The position numbers and the translations under genes are program-made. Below are positions 30,777-39,894 of a stretch of DNA of 64,000 nt, one piece after another. The notes beneath the pieces are model-generated. The model was not told the DNA's origin and did no database searches. It saw only the letters and a program-made list of their open reading frames with translations. Each line of letters starts with the position of its first letter. The stretch's first letter is position 1. Source of the stretch: an uncultured Bartonella sp. GTDB lineage: Bacteria; Pseudomonadota; Alphaproteobacteria; Rhizobiales; Rhizobiaceae. The stretch covers positions 372,001 to 436,000 of the forward strand of contig CAMLCZ010000001.1 in NCBI GenBank assembly GCA_946478665.1, given 5' to 3'.

Positions 30777-31364
30777 CTATTGCGGAGCTGGTACTTTGGA
30801 ACGTTGCTTACAATCTTTTAGCCAAACGTCGTAAATAGGATGCTCGACAGCGTTCAGGCCTGGACTATCGGCAAACATCCAGCCGGTAAATATACGTTGT
30901 ATCTTTTTATCCAACGTAATCTCGTTGACTTCAACAAAACCATCGGTTCTGGTAGCTTCGTCAGCCTTATTTGTGTAGCAAACCCTTGGTGTTACTTGCA
31001 AAGCACCAAACTGGTAGGTTTCACCAATATATACATCAAAAGAGGTTATTCTTCCGGTAATTTTATCGAGCCCAGAAAACACGGCAACTGGATTGCTGAC
31101 ACGACTTTTTTCTGGATCACGAGGAGCCGTTGTCTGCTGCGAAGGTGCTGCCTGTTCTTGTGGCACTGCCTGTTCTTGTGGAGCCGTCTGTTCTTGTGGC
31201 GCCGTCTGTTGCGTGGGTGCTGTTTGTTGTGTCGGTGCTGTTTGAATATACGGTGCTTCGGGAACCTCAGCTTCCTGCGCAAACGATGTGCTATTAATTC
31301 CCCATACCCCCACGATAACACATGAAGCAAAAAGGCAAGTTTTCAAAGATGGGGTCAATGACAT
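30777..31364 (-). CDS. DUF2155 domain-containing exported protein
   Basis: A 195-residue periplasmic protein. The C-terminal ~110 residues are the DUF2155 domain of alphaproteobacteria (AVFSGLDKITGRITSFDVYIGE, FGALQVTPRVCYT, RIFTGWMFADSPGLNAVEHPIYDVWL) with two conserved cysteines. A signal peptide ends near SFAQEA. Between them lies a low-complexity linker of about 45 residues made of TAPTQQ and APQEQ repeats. The ATG at 31364 is chosen because it starts the signal peptide directly. Its neighbour is the NDUFA12 gene, the pairing usually seen in this order of bacteria. Function unknown. Confidence 0.85.
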   Translation of the reverse strand: MSLTPSLKTCLFASCVIVGVWGINSTSFAQEAEVPEAPYIQTAPTQQTAPTQQTAPQEQTAPQEQAVPQEQAAPSQQTTAPRDPEKSRVSNPVAVFSGLDKITGRITSFDVYIGETYQFGALQVTPRVCYTNKADEATRTDGFVEVNEITLDKKIQRIFTGWMFADSPGLNAVEHPIYDVWLKDCKQRSKVPAPQ

Positions 31365-31454
31365 CGCAACCTTGTGACAATAGCAAATTTCGATAAAACG
31401 TTTCCGCACCAAGTTCTCATTAAGAAATTGGTACCATTATTTTAATTTCAATGT

Positions 31455-31853
31455 TTATTTTCCAGGTGTCCAAGCGTCATAATCGCCGGTCACACGTGGA
31501 CGCTCACCAAAATGGGAAATGGAGCCTTTCGGTGTATAGGCTTCGCTCGTGCCCGTCATATTTGGAATATGGGACTTTTCCCATTCACGTGGCTTGTAAT
31601 CTTCTTGAGAAGGCGGAACATCTGTACGATGGTGGATCCAACCATGCCAGCCAGCTGGTATAGTGGACGCTTCCGAATAGTTTTTGTAAATAACCCAGCG
31701 GCGTGGATAGCCATCTTTATGACGACTACCTTCGTAATAAATATTACCAAATTCGTCTTCACCAACACGCTTTCCATGCAGCCAAGTAAAAAATCTTGTG
31801 TTGATTGTATTACCGTTCCACCAAGTGAAAACTTGCTTCAAAAAACCAGCCAT
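31455..31853 (-). CDS. NADH:ubiquinone oxidoreductase subunit NDUFA12 homologue
   Basis: A 132-residue protein related to the mitochondrial complex I accessory subunit NDUFA12 (B17.2). The diagnostic run is GKRVGEDEFGNIYYE followed by RRWVIYKNYSEASTIPAGWHGWIHH, then HIPNMTGT. In alphaproteobacteria this supernumerary subunit binds the peripheral arm near the quinone site. It lies apart from the nuo operon, as usual. It is followed in the same direction by the DUF2155 gene after 90 bases. Confidence 0.93.
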   Translation of the reverse strand: MAGFLKQVFTWWNGNTINTRFFTWLHGKRVGEDEFGNIYYEGSRHKDGYPRRWVIYKNYSEASTIPAGWHGWIHHRTDVPPSQEDYKPREWEKSHIPNMTGTSEAYTPKGSISHFGERPRVTGDYDAWTPGK

Positions 31854-31953
31854 GTCGATCAGAGCTCCTTTAGTTAGCCCATAAGTATCAAGCGATAAAC
31901 TCTCTTTGTTATGACGCTCTCATGCCTTAAAGGCAAGTCTTTAATTCTTTACG

Positions 31954-32442
31954 CTAAAACAATGTCTTTTCAAACAGGATATCAGCCGGCTGCGAAGCAT
32001 CCACAGACTTGGTCAATTTCTGATACCCTTGCGCGGTAAAGAAGCTTATTGCTTTTTCATTTTGATGTTGGACTGTGACCCTGATTTTTCTTGCAGCAGG
32101 AAAAGCCTCTTCCAGCTCAATTAATAAACGTTCGCCAATGCCCTGTCTTTGACTTTCAGGTCTTACAGCCAATTGAAACAAAACGGCCAATTCCGAATCG
32201 CCCTTCACTGCCCCTTGCACTGCATATGCAACGCCGTGCAATGTTTCACCATCGTCCGCAACAATATATTCGGACGATGGTTTATTAAGATATTTTTTGA
32301 GAAGTTCGGGAGCGCAATCCCGAAGGATCAACTGATTAACATTGTCACGCCCGATAATATCATCAAATGTTGCATGCCATGTTTCAACCAAAAGGTCATG
32401 AATGGCATCAATATCATCTTTGGATGCTGTACGTATCCACAT
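31954..32442 (-). CDS. GNAT family N-acetyltransferase
   Basis: A 162-residue acetyltransferase. The acetyl-CoA pyrophosphate loop is readable as RPESQRQGIGERLL (Q/RxxGxG/A), preceded by the strand AVLFQLAVRP and followed by KAISFFTAQGYQKL, the C-terminal GNAT motif B. The acceptor substrate is unknown. The ATG at 32442 is used because it begins MWIRTASKDDIDAIHDL as in related proteins; a longer frame from 32541 would overlap the end of gatB. It starts 5 bases after the gatB stop and is probably in its operon. Confidence 0.85.
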   Translation of the reverse strand: MWIRTASKDDIDAIHDLLVETWHATFDDIIGRDNVNQLILRDCAPELLKKYLNKPSSEYIVADDGETLHGVAYAVQGAVKGDSELAVLFQLAVRPESQRQGIGERLLIELEEAFPAARKIRVTVQHQNEKAISFFTAQGYQKLTKSVDASQPADILFEKTLF

Positions 32443-32447
32443 AGTCT

Positions 32448-33947
32448 CTATTCTATCCCAAGTTTTGCCTTTACCAGCTCGTTCACCACCTGAGGATTTG
32501 CCTTTCCGCCAGTTTTTTTCATCACCTGACCAACAAACCAACCAGCTAATGTCGGCTTTTCTTTAGCTTGCGCAACTTTATCTGGATTAGAGTTGACGAC
32601 CTCATCCACAGCTTTCTCGATTGCGCCGGTATCTGTTACCTGCTTCATACCGCGCTCTTCAACTATTTTTGCTGGGTCTCCACCCTCATTCCAAACGATT
32701 TCAAATAGATCCTTAGCTATTTTTCCTGAAATCGTACCTTCTTTAATAAGTTCAACAATCTTGCCCAATTGTTCAGCCGAGATTGGCGAATCCACTATAT
32801 CAAGACCTGCTTTGTTCAAAGCTCCAAGTAGATCATTGATAACCCAATTTGCGGCTAATTTACCGTCACGCCCCTTGGCGACAATTTCAAAATAGTCGGC
32901 AATAGCTTTTTCCATAACGAGAATAGAGGCATCATAAACGCTAAGTCCCATTTCGTTTACAAAACGGGTTTTGATCTCATCAGGCAGCTCTGGCAATTCC
33001 GCTGCAAGCTCATCAACAAATGCTTGGTCAAATTCTAGAGGAAGCAAATCAGGATCTGGGAAATAGCGATAATCGTGTGCTTCTTCCTTCGATCTCATCG
33101 GACGGGTTTCCCCTTTGACCGAATCAAACAAACGAGTTTCCTGATCGATCGTGCCACCATCTTCAAGAACGGCTATCTGACGGCGTGCTTCATAATCAAT
33201 CGCCTGTCCAATAAAGCGGATAGAATTGACATTCTTAATCTCGCAACGCGTTCCGAAATCTTCGCCCGGGCGGCGGACAGATACGTTAACGTCAGCACGC
33301 ATCGCACCTTCGTCCATATTGCCATCACACGTACCCAAATACCGTACAATAGTACGCAATTTTGATACATAAGCCTTGGCTTCATCAGCAGAACGCATAT
33401 CCGGCTTGGATACGATTTCCATCAGCGCAACGCCAGAGCGGTTAAGATCAACAAAAGACATGGTTGGGTGTTGGTCATGGATGGATTTACCGGCATCCTG
33501 TTCAAGATGAAGACGCTCAATACCGATTTCTACATCTTCAAATTGCCCTTTATTATCAGGGCCTACAGAAATGGTTATCTTACCCTCACCAACAATTGGC
33601 TGTGTAAATTGCGAGATCTGATATCCTTGCGGCAAATCCGGATAAAAATAGTTTTTCCGATCAAACACAGATTTAAGATTTATCTTTGCTTTTAATCCCA
33701 AACCGGTTCTTACAGCCTGACGCACACATTCCAAGTTAATTACAGGAAGCATTCCCGGCATTGCTGCATCAACCAATGAAACATGGTCATTGGGTTCAGC
33801 ACCAAACTTGGTCGACGCTCCAGAAAAGAGCTTAGAATTTGACGTTACCTGAGCATGTACTTCAAGACCAATGATTACTTCCCAATCACCAGTTGCTCCA
33901 GAAATAAACCTTTTAGGGTCAGCGATACGGGCATCAACGATCGTCAT
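32448..33947 (-). CDS. gatB: Aspartyl/glutamyl-tRNA(Asn/Gln) amidotransferase subunit B
   Basis: A 499-residue GatB, the tRNA-binding and kinase subunit of the GatCAB amidotransferase that converts Glu-tRNA(Gln) and Asp-tRNA(Asn). Signatures are [24 protein letters not shown] at the start, [20 protein letters not shown], and [14 protein letters not shown]; the last ~150 residues form the helical and YqeY-like tail domain. The ATG at 33947 is chosen because [20 protein letters not shown] matches the family N terminus; ATGs at 33959/33962 are alternatives. gatC and gatA are not adjacent. Confidence 0.97.
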   Translation of the reverse strand: MTIVDARIADPKRFISGATGDWEVIIGLEVHAQVTSNSKLFSGASTKFGAEPNDHVSLVDAAMPGMLPVINLECVRQAVRTGLGLKAKINLKSVFDRKNYFYPDLPQGYQISQFTQPIVGEGKITISVGPDNKGQFEDVEIGIERLHLEQDAGKSIHDQHPTMSFVDLNRSGVALMEIVSKPDMRSADEAKAYVSKLRTIVRYLGTCDGNMDEGAMRADVNVSVRRPGEDFGTRCEIKNVNSIRFIGQAIDYEARRQIAVLEDGGTIDQETRLFDSVKGETRPMRSKEEAHDYRYFPDPDLLPLEFDQAFVDELAAELPELPDEIKTRFVNEMGLSVYDASILVMEKAIADYFEIVAKGRDGKLAANWVINDLLGALNKAGLDIVDSPISAEQLGKIVELIKEGTISGKIAKDLFEIVWNEGGDPAKIVEERGMKQVTDTGAIEKAVDEVVNSNPDKVAQAKEKPTLAGWFVGQVMKKTGGKANPQVVNELVKAKLGIE

Positions 33948-34039
33948 TACCAATCCCATCATCTCAATTTAAAAATATTTATTCGTATATTGGCTATTCC
34001 AAACCGACAATAAGTGCAAGTGCAGAGTGCATATACTAA

Positions 34040-34072
34040 ACAAAAAGGCCCGGACTTTACCGAGCCTTTATT
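34040..34072 (-). terminator. Rho-independent terminator of tig
   Basis: AAAGGCCCGG and CCGAGCCTTT pair (one mismatch) over a 6-base loop, with A/T-runs on both sides, about 60 bases past the tig stop. It separates tig from gatB. Confidence 0.75.
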
Positions 34073-34133
34073 ATTGTAACCAAAAGATCAGCTATTTTTC
34101 CTGTCTTTCAGTCAGAGTCATGTAGCAAGAAGA

Positions 34134-35567
34134 TTATTTTTCTTCAGACTTTTTTGTCTCTGCTTTCTTTGCGTCTGATTTTTTTGTTTCAGACTTCTTC
34201 TTGGAAGATGTCTTTTTAGGACTCATTTCGTCCTCATCTTCCTTCATCAATTCTTCTGCAGTAACCTTCTTATCGGTTACTTTCACTTTACCTAGAAGAT
34301 CGTCTACGACCTTTTCTTCAAAGATCGGCGCACGCAAATTCGCTACTGCATCTGGTGTACGACGGAAAAATTCAATAATTTCCTTTTCTTGACCAGGGTA
34401 TTGACGAACTTGGTCATATACAGCGCGCTGTAATTCGTCTTCAGAAACCTCAATACCGGCCTTTTCACCGATTTCAGAGAGAACCAATCCCAAACGAACG
34501 CGGCGTTCTGCCAACTTACGATATTCGTCGCGAGCTTCTTCTTCTGTCGTTTCTTCATCTTCAAAAGTACGGCCAGCTTGTTGAAGCTCACTGTTGATTT
34601 GAGCCCAAATATTATTGAATTCAATATCAACAAGACGCTTTGGTGTTTCAAAGTCATATTCACCATCAAGTGCATCAAGAATTTGACGCTTAACTTTTTG
34701 GCGTGTCATTGAACCATATTGGCTTTCAAGCTGTTGGCGTACAATCTCACGCAAACGTTCAACAGATTCAAGACCAAGCTTCTTTGCAGCTTCATCATCA
34801 ATCTTCAGCTCATCAGGCTTGGAGACTTCCTTAACAGTGATATCAAAAGTAGCGTCTTTACCAGCAAGGTGTTTAGCACCATAGTTTTCTGGGAATTTCA
34901 CTGTGATTGTTGTTTTATCACCAGCTTTAACGCCAATTAACTGTTCTTCAAAGCCAGGGATAAATTGCTTTGAACCAAGAACCAGATGCGCATCATTATC
35001 TGCGCCACCTTCAAATGGCTCACCGTCCAATTTGCCGAGATAGTCGATTGTTACACGATCGCCATCTTCCGCTTTACCCTTCTTTTCAGAATAGGTACGT
35101 GTTGAAGAAAGAACGCGCTCTACCTGTTTATCAACATCTGATTCTGGAATATCGACAACTTCTCTTGTCACTTCGATGCCAGAAACATCTTTCAGCTCAA
35201 ACTTTGGTAAAACTTCATATTTGATTGTGAAAACAAAATCGGCAGCGCCGTTTAAAACCTTTTCGGCTTCTTTTTCGTCTTCACTCATGTCGATTTGTGG
35301 TTGTGTAGCTGAACGCTCATTACGTTCTGCTAGAATAGAACGTGGTGTTTCGTTCAGAATTTCGTTGATCACTTCAGCCATGAAGGATCTGCCATACATC
35401 TTGCGAAGATGGTTGGCAGGCACTTTACCAGGACGAAAGCCGTTTAGCTTGACCTTATCCTTAGCGTCAGCAAGACGCTCATTTAATTTAGCTTCCAGAT
35501 CTTTGGCCGGAACCACAATCTTGATCTCGCGCTTCAATCCATTATTAAGCGTCTCGGTAACCTGCAT
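34134..35567 (-). CDS. tig: Trigger factor
   Basis: A 477-residue ribosome-associated chaperone and prolyl isomerase. The N-terminal ribosome-binding loop is [16 protein letters not shown]; the FKBP-type PPIase domain runs from about residue 160 to 250 ([41 protein letters not shown]); the rest forms the helical arms. The C terminus is extended by about 30 residues of Lys-Ser-Glu repeats ([19 protein letters not shown]), unusual in its regularity. It stands alone with its own terminator, rather than being followed by clpP-clpX. Confidence 0.97.
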   Translation of the reverse strand: MQVTETLNNGLKREIKIVVPAKDLEAKLNERLADAKDKVKLNGFRPGKVPANHLRKMYGRSFMAEVINEILNETPRSILAERNERSATQPQIDMSEDEKEAEKVLNGAADFVFTIKYEVLPKFELKDVSGIEVTREVVDIPESDVDKQVERVLSSTRTYSEKKGKAEDGDRVTIDYLGKLDGEPFEGGADNDAHLVLGSKQFIPGFEEQLIGVKAGDKTTITVKFPENYGAKHLAGKDATFDITVKEVSKPDELKIDDEAAKKLGLESVERLREIVRQQLESQYGSMTRQKVKRQILDALDGEYDFETPKRLVDIEFNNIWAQINSELQQAGRTFEDEETTEEEARDEYRKLAERRVRLGLVLSEIGEKAGIEVSEDELQRAVYDQVRQYPGQEKEIIEFFRRTPDAVANLRAPIFEEKVVDDLLGKVKVTDKKVTAEELMKEDEDEMSPKKTSSKKKSETKKSDAKKAETKKSEEK

Positions 35568-35717
35568 CGAACAACCTTCATTTTTCTAAGGATAACAACA
35601 TCTAGTCTTATCCAACAACCATTCTGCTCTAACACGCGGTGTCAGAATACACTTGAGGCGGACTTCCGTGAAAACGGAACCCCGCAAAAACAATATTTGC
35701 ATTTAATGTTATTGCGG

Positions 35718-35800
35718 TGGTGCGGATGGAGGGACTCGAACCCCCACGGTTTCCCGCCAGAACCTAAATCTGGTGCGTCTACCAATTTCGCCACATCCGC
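35718..35800 (-). tRNA. tRNA-Leu (anticodon TAG)
   Basis: An 83-base class II tRNA with CCA encoded. The acceptor GCGGATG pairs with CATCCGC; the anticodon stem CCAGA/TCTGG encloses TTTAGGT, giving TAG; a long variable arm and GGTTCGAGTCC follow. It is read towards tig. Confidence 0.96.
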
Positions 35801-35845
35801 TAAAGTCTATTAACAGACCGCAATAAACCTTACGCAAGCGGGGTC

Positions 35846-35873
35846 TCTATACCATTCAATTCGCATCAATCAA
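35846..35873 (-). promoter_or_regulatory. Predicted promoter of tRNA-Leu
   Basis: On the minus strand TTGATT and TATAGA are separated by 16 bases, placing the start about 40 bases before the tRNA. Good -10 and moderate -35 match. Confidence 0.5.
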
Positions 35874-36363
35874 AGCAAAAAAGCCAAAACAAACATTTTT
35901 TCACGCTTATTGACACTTTTGTGAATAAAAACAGGCATTTTCATTGTTAACAATCTGCCAAATCGAGCCGTTCAGCGTGCCTAATTTATCAATTGGCTGA
36001 AAGAAACATGGCATGTTGTCTATTTTTTTAGCCACAAACTAGCGCAAATGTGAATTTTCCATGAGATTTCTATTCTCGATTATGCGGAAATGCGCTTGAG
36101 ATTCGTTGGAAGTGCTAAAAGCTATAAGAGGTGGCATATTTGCAGCTGGTTGACTAATAGCCGCCACATTTGGGCGCGGTATTAATTGTTACCTAAAAAT
36201 ATCTTTGTGTATACCTAGGGGTATTCTTCATTTCAAAAAAGCTCTGAACGTGCTTAAGGACAATCAGTCTTAATCGAAGAGATAAGCTGGCTATTCATGA
36301 AAAATTGAAATCCAATTTTCTTTTTGAAATAAGCGACAGCAACTGTCATTTGATCTTATTGCA
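35874..36363. other. Large intergenic region upstream of trmFO, no gene seen
   Basis: Part of a 750-base gap, the longest in the window. No ORF with plausible start and codon use was found. Two small stems precede the tandem repeat: AAAATTG/CAATTTT at 36301-36319 and GACAG/CTGTC at 36335-36347. The area may be a decayed gene or a regulatory region. Confidence 0.45.
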
Positions 36364-36399
36364 GCTGATATTGCTGATATTGCTGATATTGCTGATATT
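36364..36399. repeat. 9-bp tandem repeat, 4 perfect copies
   Basis: GCTGATATT is repeated four times without mismatch, flanked on each side by ATTGCAGC-like sequence (TTGCA at both ends). It lies about 155 bases upstream of trmFO and is noncoding as far as can be seen. Confidence 0.9.
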
Positions 36400-36554
36400 A
36401 TTGCAGCGCCGTCATTCGACTGTCAAATTTTTAGCAAAATTCACAGGCTTTTAAAGATGTTGGGGGCGGAGATTATCTTGATTATTGTGCGCATAGCATT
36501 TGTGCCATAAACTTGGCCTAACCTGTTAAAATTCTGATTTTGCAAAGAAATGCT

Positions 36555-37958
36555 ATGGTAGATAATTCAAATAAGACAATTCATGTTATTGGTGGGGGAC
36601 TAGCCGGAAGTGAAGCTGCTTGGCAAATTGCGGAAGCTGGTATTCCTGTTGTGTTACATGAAATGCGGCCTGTGCAGCAAACAGTAGCGCACAAAACTGC
36701 AAATCTTGCAGAACTTGTTTGTTCCAATTCACTGCGTTCTGATGATTCATCAACCAACGCCGTTGGCTTGCTGCACGCGGAAATGCGTCTTGCCCACTCT
36801 CTTATTATGCAGGCAGCAGATTCGAATCAAGTACCAGCTGGCAGTGCTTTAGCTGTTGATCGCGATGGCTTTTCACAGGCGATAACATCAGCGCTTGAAG
36901 CGCATCCATTCATCACGATTGAACGCGGTGAATTAACAGGTTTGCCGCCAGAAGACTGGGGCAATGTGGTTATAGCGACTGGGCCATTGACCTCTCCAGC
37001 ATTAGCCCAATCAATACAGCAGGTTAGTGGTGAAAATGCGTTGTCTTTTTTTGATGCAATTGCACCGATTATCCATAAAGACAGCATCAATATGGATATT
37101 TGTTGGTATCAATCGCGTTATGACAAGATTGGTCCTGGAGGAACGGGCAAGGATTACATCAATTGTCCACTCGATAAAGACCAGTATGAAGCATTTGTAA
37201 ACGCGCTTATCGAAGGCGATAAAACAGAGTTTCACGATTTTGAAACTGCACCATATTTTGATGGCTGTTTGCCAATTGAAGTTATGGCTGAACGTGGCAG
37301 CGAAACATTGCGGCATGGCCCAATGAAACCAATGGGATTAACCAATGCGCATAATCCAACGGTGAAAGCTTATGCGGTGGTGCAATTGCGCCAAGATAAC
37401 GCTTTAGGTACGCTGTATAATATGGTGGGTTTTCAAACAAAACTCAAATACGGCGAACAGATACGTATTTTTAGAACCATTCCTGGCTTGGAAAATGCCG
37501 AATTTGCCCGTTTGGGTGGGCTTCATCGTAACACCTATCTCAACTCACCTATTTTACTCGATAAAACATTGCGTCTGAAGGCGATGCCGCGTTTACGTTT
37601 TGCCGGACAAATCACTGGTTGTGAAGGTTATGTAGAATCAGCTGCGATTGGTTTATTGGCTGGGAGATTTGCCATTGCGGATCATAAGAATATTGAACCT
37701 GATCTGCCGCCAATAACGACAGCCTTTGGTGCGCTTCTTAATCACATTACAGGCGGACACATTGTTGCAGAGGACGTTGGCAAACAATCGTTTCAGCCAA
37801 TGAATATAAATTTTGGTTTATTTCCGCCTGTGGAAGTTGAAAAAACAGAAGGGAAGCGTTTGCGCGGAAAAGAAAAAACTATAGCGAAAAAACAAGCACT
37901 TACGGCGCGTGCGCTTAATGACTGTAAAAATTGGTTACATGAGGATTTCACAAAATGA
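36555..37958 (+). CDS. trmFO: tRNA U54 C5-methyltransferase, folate-dependent (TrmFO)
   Basis: A 467-residue flavoprotein that forms m5U54 in the T loop using methylene-tetrahydrofolate and FADH2. The N-terminal dinucleotide site is [26 protein letters not shown] contains the conserved catalytic cysteine; [23 protein letters not shown] completes FAD binding. The ATG at 36555 is used over a TTG at 36540. The stop overlaps the gph start by 4 bases (ATGA), so the two are translationally coupled. Confidence 0.96.
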   Translation: MVDNSNKTIHVIGGGLAGSEAAWQIAEAGIPVVLHEMRPVQQTVAHKTANLAELVCSNSLRSDDSSTNAVGLLHAEMRLAHSLIMQAADSNQVPAGSALAVDRDGFSQAITSALEAHPFITIERGELTGLPPEDWGNVVIATGPLTSPALAQSIQQVSGENALSFFDAIAPIIHKDSINMDICWYQSRYDKIGPGGTGKDYINCPLDKDQYEAFVNALIEGDKTEFHDFETAPYFDGCLPIEVMAERGSETLRHGPMKPMGLTNAHNPTVKAYAVVQLRQDNALGTLYNMVGFQTKLKYGEQIRIFRTIPGLENAEFARLGGLHRNTYLNSPILLDKTLRLKAMPRLRFAGQITGCEGYVESAAIGLLAGRFAIADHKNIEPDLPPITTAFGALLNHITGGHIVAEDVGKQSFQPMNINFGLFPPVEVEKTEGKRLRGKEKTIAKKQALTARALNDCKNWLHEDFTK

Positions 37959-38629
37959 ATACTAGTCCCGTTGCTGTCTTCGATTTGGATGGCACACTTG
38001 TCGACTCGGCTCCCGACCTTCTGGACAGTTTAAATCATTGTCTTCAAGATGATGGACTAACCACATATTCACCAGCCGATATCCGCAAGCTGGTTGGTAT
38101 GGGGGGACGGATTATGATTGAGCGGGCATTAACATTGCAAAATGTTCCGCTGGATAATGCCCATATAGACAAACTGCTTTCGTCATTTTTACAGCATTAT
38201 GAAGCCCAAATGCCGGGAAAAACACACTTTTTTAAAGGTGTTGACGATTGTTTAAAACGACTGACAGATGCGGGCTATAAACTAGCTGTTTGTACCAATA
38301 AATATGAAAATCTTGCCCGTAAATTGCTAAACGGCTTAGGAAAGACCGATCTATTTTGCGTCATTACGGGTGGAGACACCTTTGCTTACCGCAAACCTGA
38401 TGCCCGCCATATTTTATCAACCATTGAATTAGCGCATGGAGATTTGGAACGCTCTATCATGGTGGGTGACAGCAAAACCGATATTCTGGCAGCACATAGT
38501 GCAGATATTCCTGTTATTGCAGTGAATTTTGGATATACTGACGCACCGGTAGAAACGTTCTCGCCAACCAAAGTCATCAGCCATTATGATGAGCTAACAC
38601 CACAATTGATTGAAAGCTGTTTCCGTTAA
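37955..38629 (+). CDS. gph: Phosphoglycolate phosphatase (HAD family)
   Basis: A 224-residue HAD phosphatase. Motif I is [16 protein letters not shown] with the nucleophilic aspartate, motif II/III regions are VCTNKYE and KPDARH, and motif IV is [12 protein letters not shown]. The cap-domain position and the SAPDL sequence are typical of Gph, which removes 2-phosphoglycolate formed during DNA repair. Other HAD substrates cannot be excluded. It overlaps trmFO by 4 bases. Confidence 0.88.
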   Translation: MNTSPVAVFDLDGTLVDSAPDLLDSLNHCLQDDGLTTYSPADIRKLVGMGGRIMIERALTLQNVPLDNAHIDKLLSSFLQHYEAQMPGKTHFFKGVDDCLKRLTDAGYKLAVCTNKYENLARKLLNGLGKTDLFCVITGGDTFAYRKPDARHILSTIELAHGDLERSIMVGDSKTDILAAHSADIPVIAVNFGYTDAPVETFSPTKVISHYDELTPQLIESCFR

Positions 38630-38670
38630 ATCTCGTTGAAGTTTATAGTTTATAACTTATAGGGACAAGA

Positions 38671-39303
38671 ATGTTGGATATGATCCTTACCTTATCGGAT
38701 AAAAAGCCGTTATTTGAAGGACTAACACGTTCAGTCTATGTCCATTATCAGAACCCTGATTATTTAATAAAAATTCCTACCAATTGCTGGAAAGACAAGT
38801 TCGCTAGGTTTTCTCATTTCCGCCGCTGGCGCAAATCAGTTGATCTGAATACACCCAACACAAAAGAATTAGCGGAGTTTATGCGCCATTTTCCAGATCA
38901 AAGTGCTTGCGCAAAACACGTGATGCAAATTGTTGGCATCACGGCCACAGACCTTGGGTGGGGTCTGATTGTAAAGGCGGAATATGATGCGGTTGGAAAT
39001 TTGGCCAAACCATTTGATGCCTATAAAAACGATATGAAACAGTATGAAGAACAAATTACCGATTTCATCACCTGGATAAGGCAAACAGATTTCATATGCT
39101 ATGATTTGAAGTTTGATAATATTTTGCTCAGCTGGCGATCAGGTCAACCACAGCTGGTACTTATCGATGGCATTGGCGAAAACGGTCTGTTTTCAATGCG
39201 CAAATATTGCCGTCGGTTTAATAATTCTCGCAATCGCAAAGAATTGCAAGAATTTATCGACTCGCTGAAACCATATATTCAGCTGCCATGCTTTGATGAG
39301 TAA
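38671..39303 (+). CDS. yrbL: YrbL family protein (kinase-like)
   Basis: A 210-residue protein of the YrbL family, known in enterobacteria as a member of the PhoP regulon with no defined reaction. It has the remains of a protein-kinase-like fold: a beta-rich start LFEGLTRSVYVHYQNPDYLIKI with a lysine at the ATP-lysine position, then CYDLKFDNILL as catalytic-loop-like Asp-x-x-x-x-Asn and LVLIDGIGE as the DFG-like metal site. The ATG at 38671 follows AGGGACAAGA. It is the third gene of the trmFO-gph unit (41-base gap) and is followed by a strong terminator. Confidence 0.83.
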   Translation: MLDMILTLSDKKPLFEGLTRSVYVHYQNPDYLIKIPTNCWKDKFARFSHFRRWRKSVDLNTPNTKELAEFMRHFPDQSACAKHVMQIVGITATDLGWGLIVKAEYDAVGNLAKPFDAYKNDMKQYEEQITDFITWIRQTDFICYDLKFDNILLSWRSGQPQLVLIDGIGENGLFSMRKYCRRFNNSRNRKELQEFIDSLKPYIQLPCFDE

Positions 39304-39336
39304 TGCTTTTTCAGGAACAATGCTTTGATGAATAAA

Positions 39337-39364
39337 AAAGCCCGGTCAACAAGACCGGGCTTTT
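39337..39364. terminator. Bidirectional terminator between yrbL and hup
   Basis: AAAGCCCGGTC and GACCGGGCTTT form a perfect stem over the loop AACAA, flanked by A-run and T-run, between two convergent genes. Confidence 0.93.
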
Positions 39365-39384
39365 ATTGTTGGGATATATCCAAC

Positions 39385-39660
39385 TTATTGGTTTACAGCT
39401 TCTTTCAAGCCTTTACCTGCAGAAAACTTCGGTACATTGCGTGCCGGAATATCGATTTCTGCACCTGTAGAAGGGTTACGACCCTTTGTTGCAGCGCGGT
39501 GAGAAACTTCAAAAGAACCGAAACCAGGAAGACGAACGTCACCGCCATCCTTCAGAGCATCGGTAACAGAAGCGATAAATGCATCAACAGCTGCAGCTGC
39601 TTGAGTTTTGGAGATGCCCGCTTTTTCAGCTACTGAGCTGACCAATTCGTTCTTGTTCAT
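39385..39660 (-). CDS. hup: DNA-binding protein HU
   Basis: A 91-residue histone-like protein. It begins MNKNELVSSVAEKAGISK and contains the beta-arm signature GFGSFEVSHRAATKGRNPSTG, whose proline intercalates DNA. Length and sequence fit HU rather than IHF alpha or beta. It follows lon after 234 bases, the conserved lon-hup order, and has its own ribosome binding site AAGGAA. Confidence 0.97.
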   Translation of the reverse strand: MNKNELVSSVAEKAGISKTQAAAAVDAFIASVTDALKDGGDVRLPGFGSFEVSHRAATKGRNPSTGAEIDIPARNVPKFSAGKGLKEAVNQ

Positions 39661-39894
39661 TGGATAATTCCTTTCTATACGTTACCGGATAACGATCATT
39701 AACCGGTTGTGAGCAAGTTTATTTAAAACTATGGCAAACAGAAGCCACACAATGTTGAAAAATATAGATTTTGCAAGGAAAACCGCAGTTATTCACGAGA
39801 AAATTTCGTTTTTCCTGCCTGTTTGCGCTGCAAAGAGGAAGAAGGCAGTAAAAACCCGCCTTCTTCTGGTAAAAAATAGCTCTATTCCACTGAA

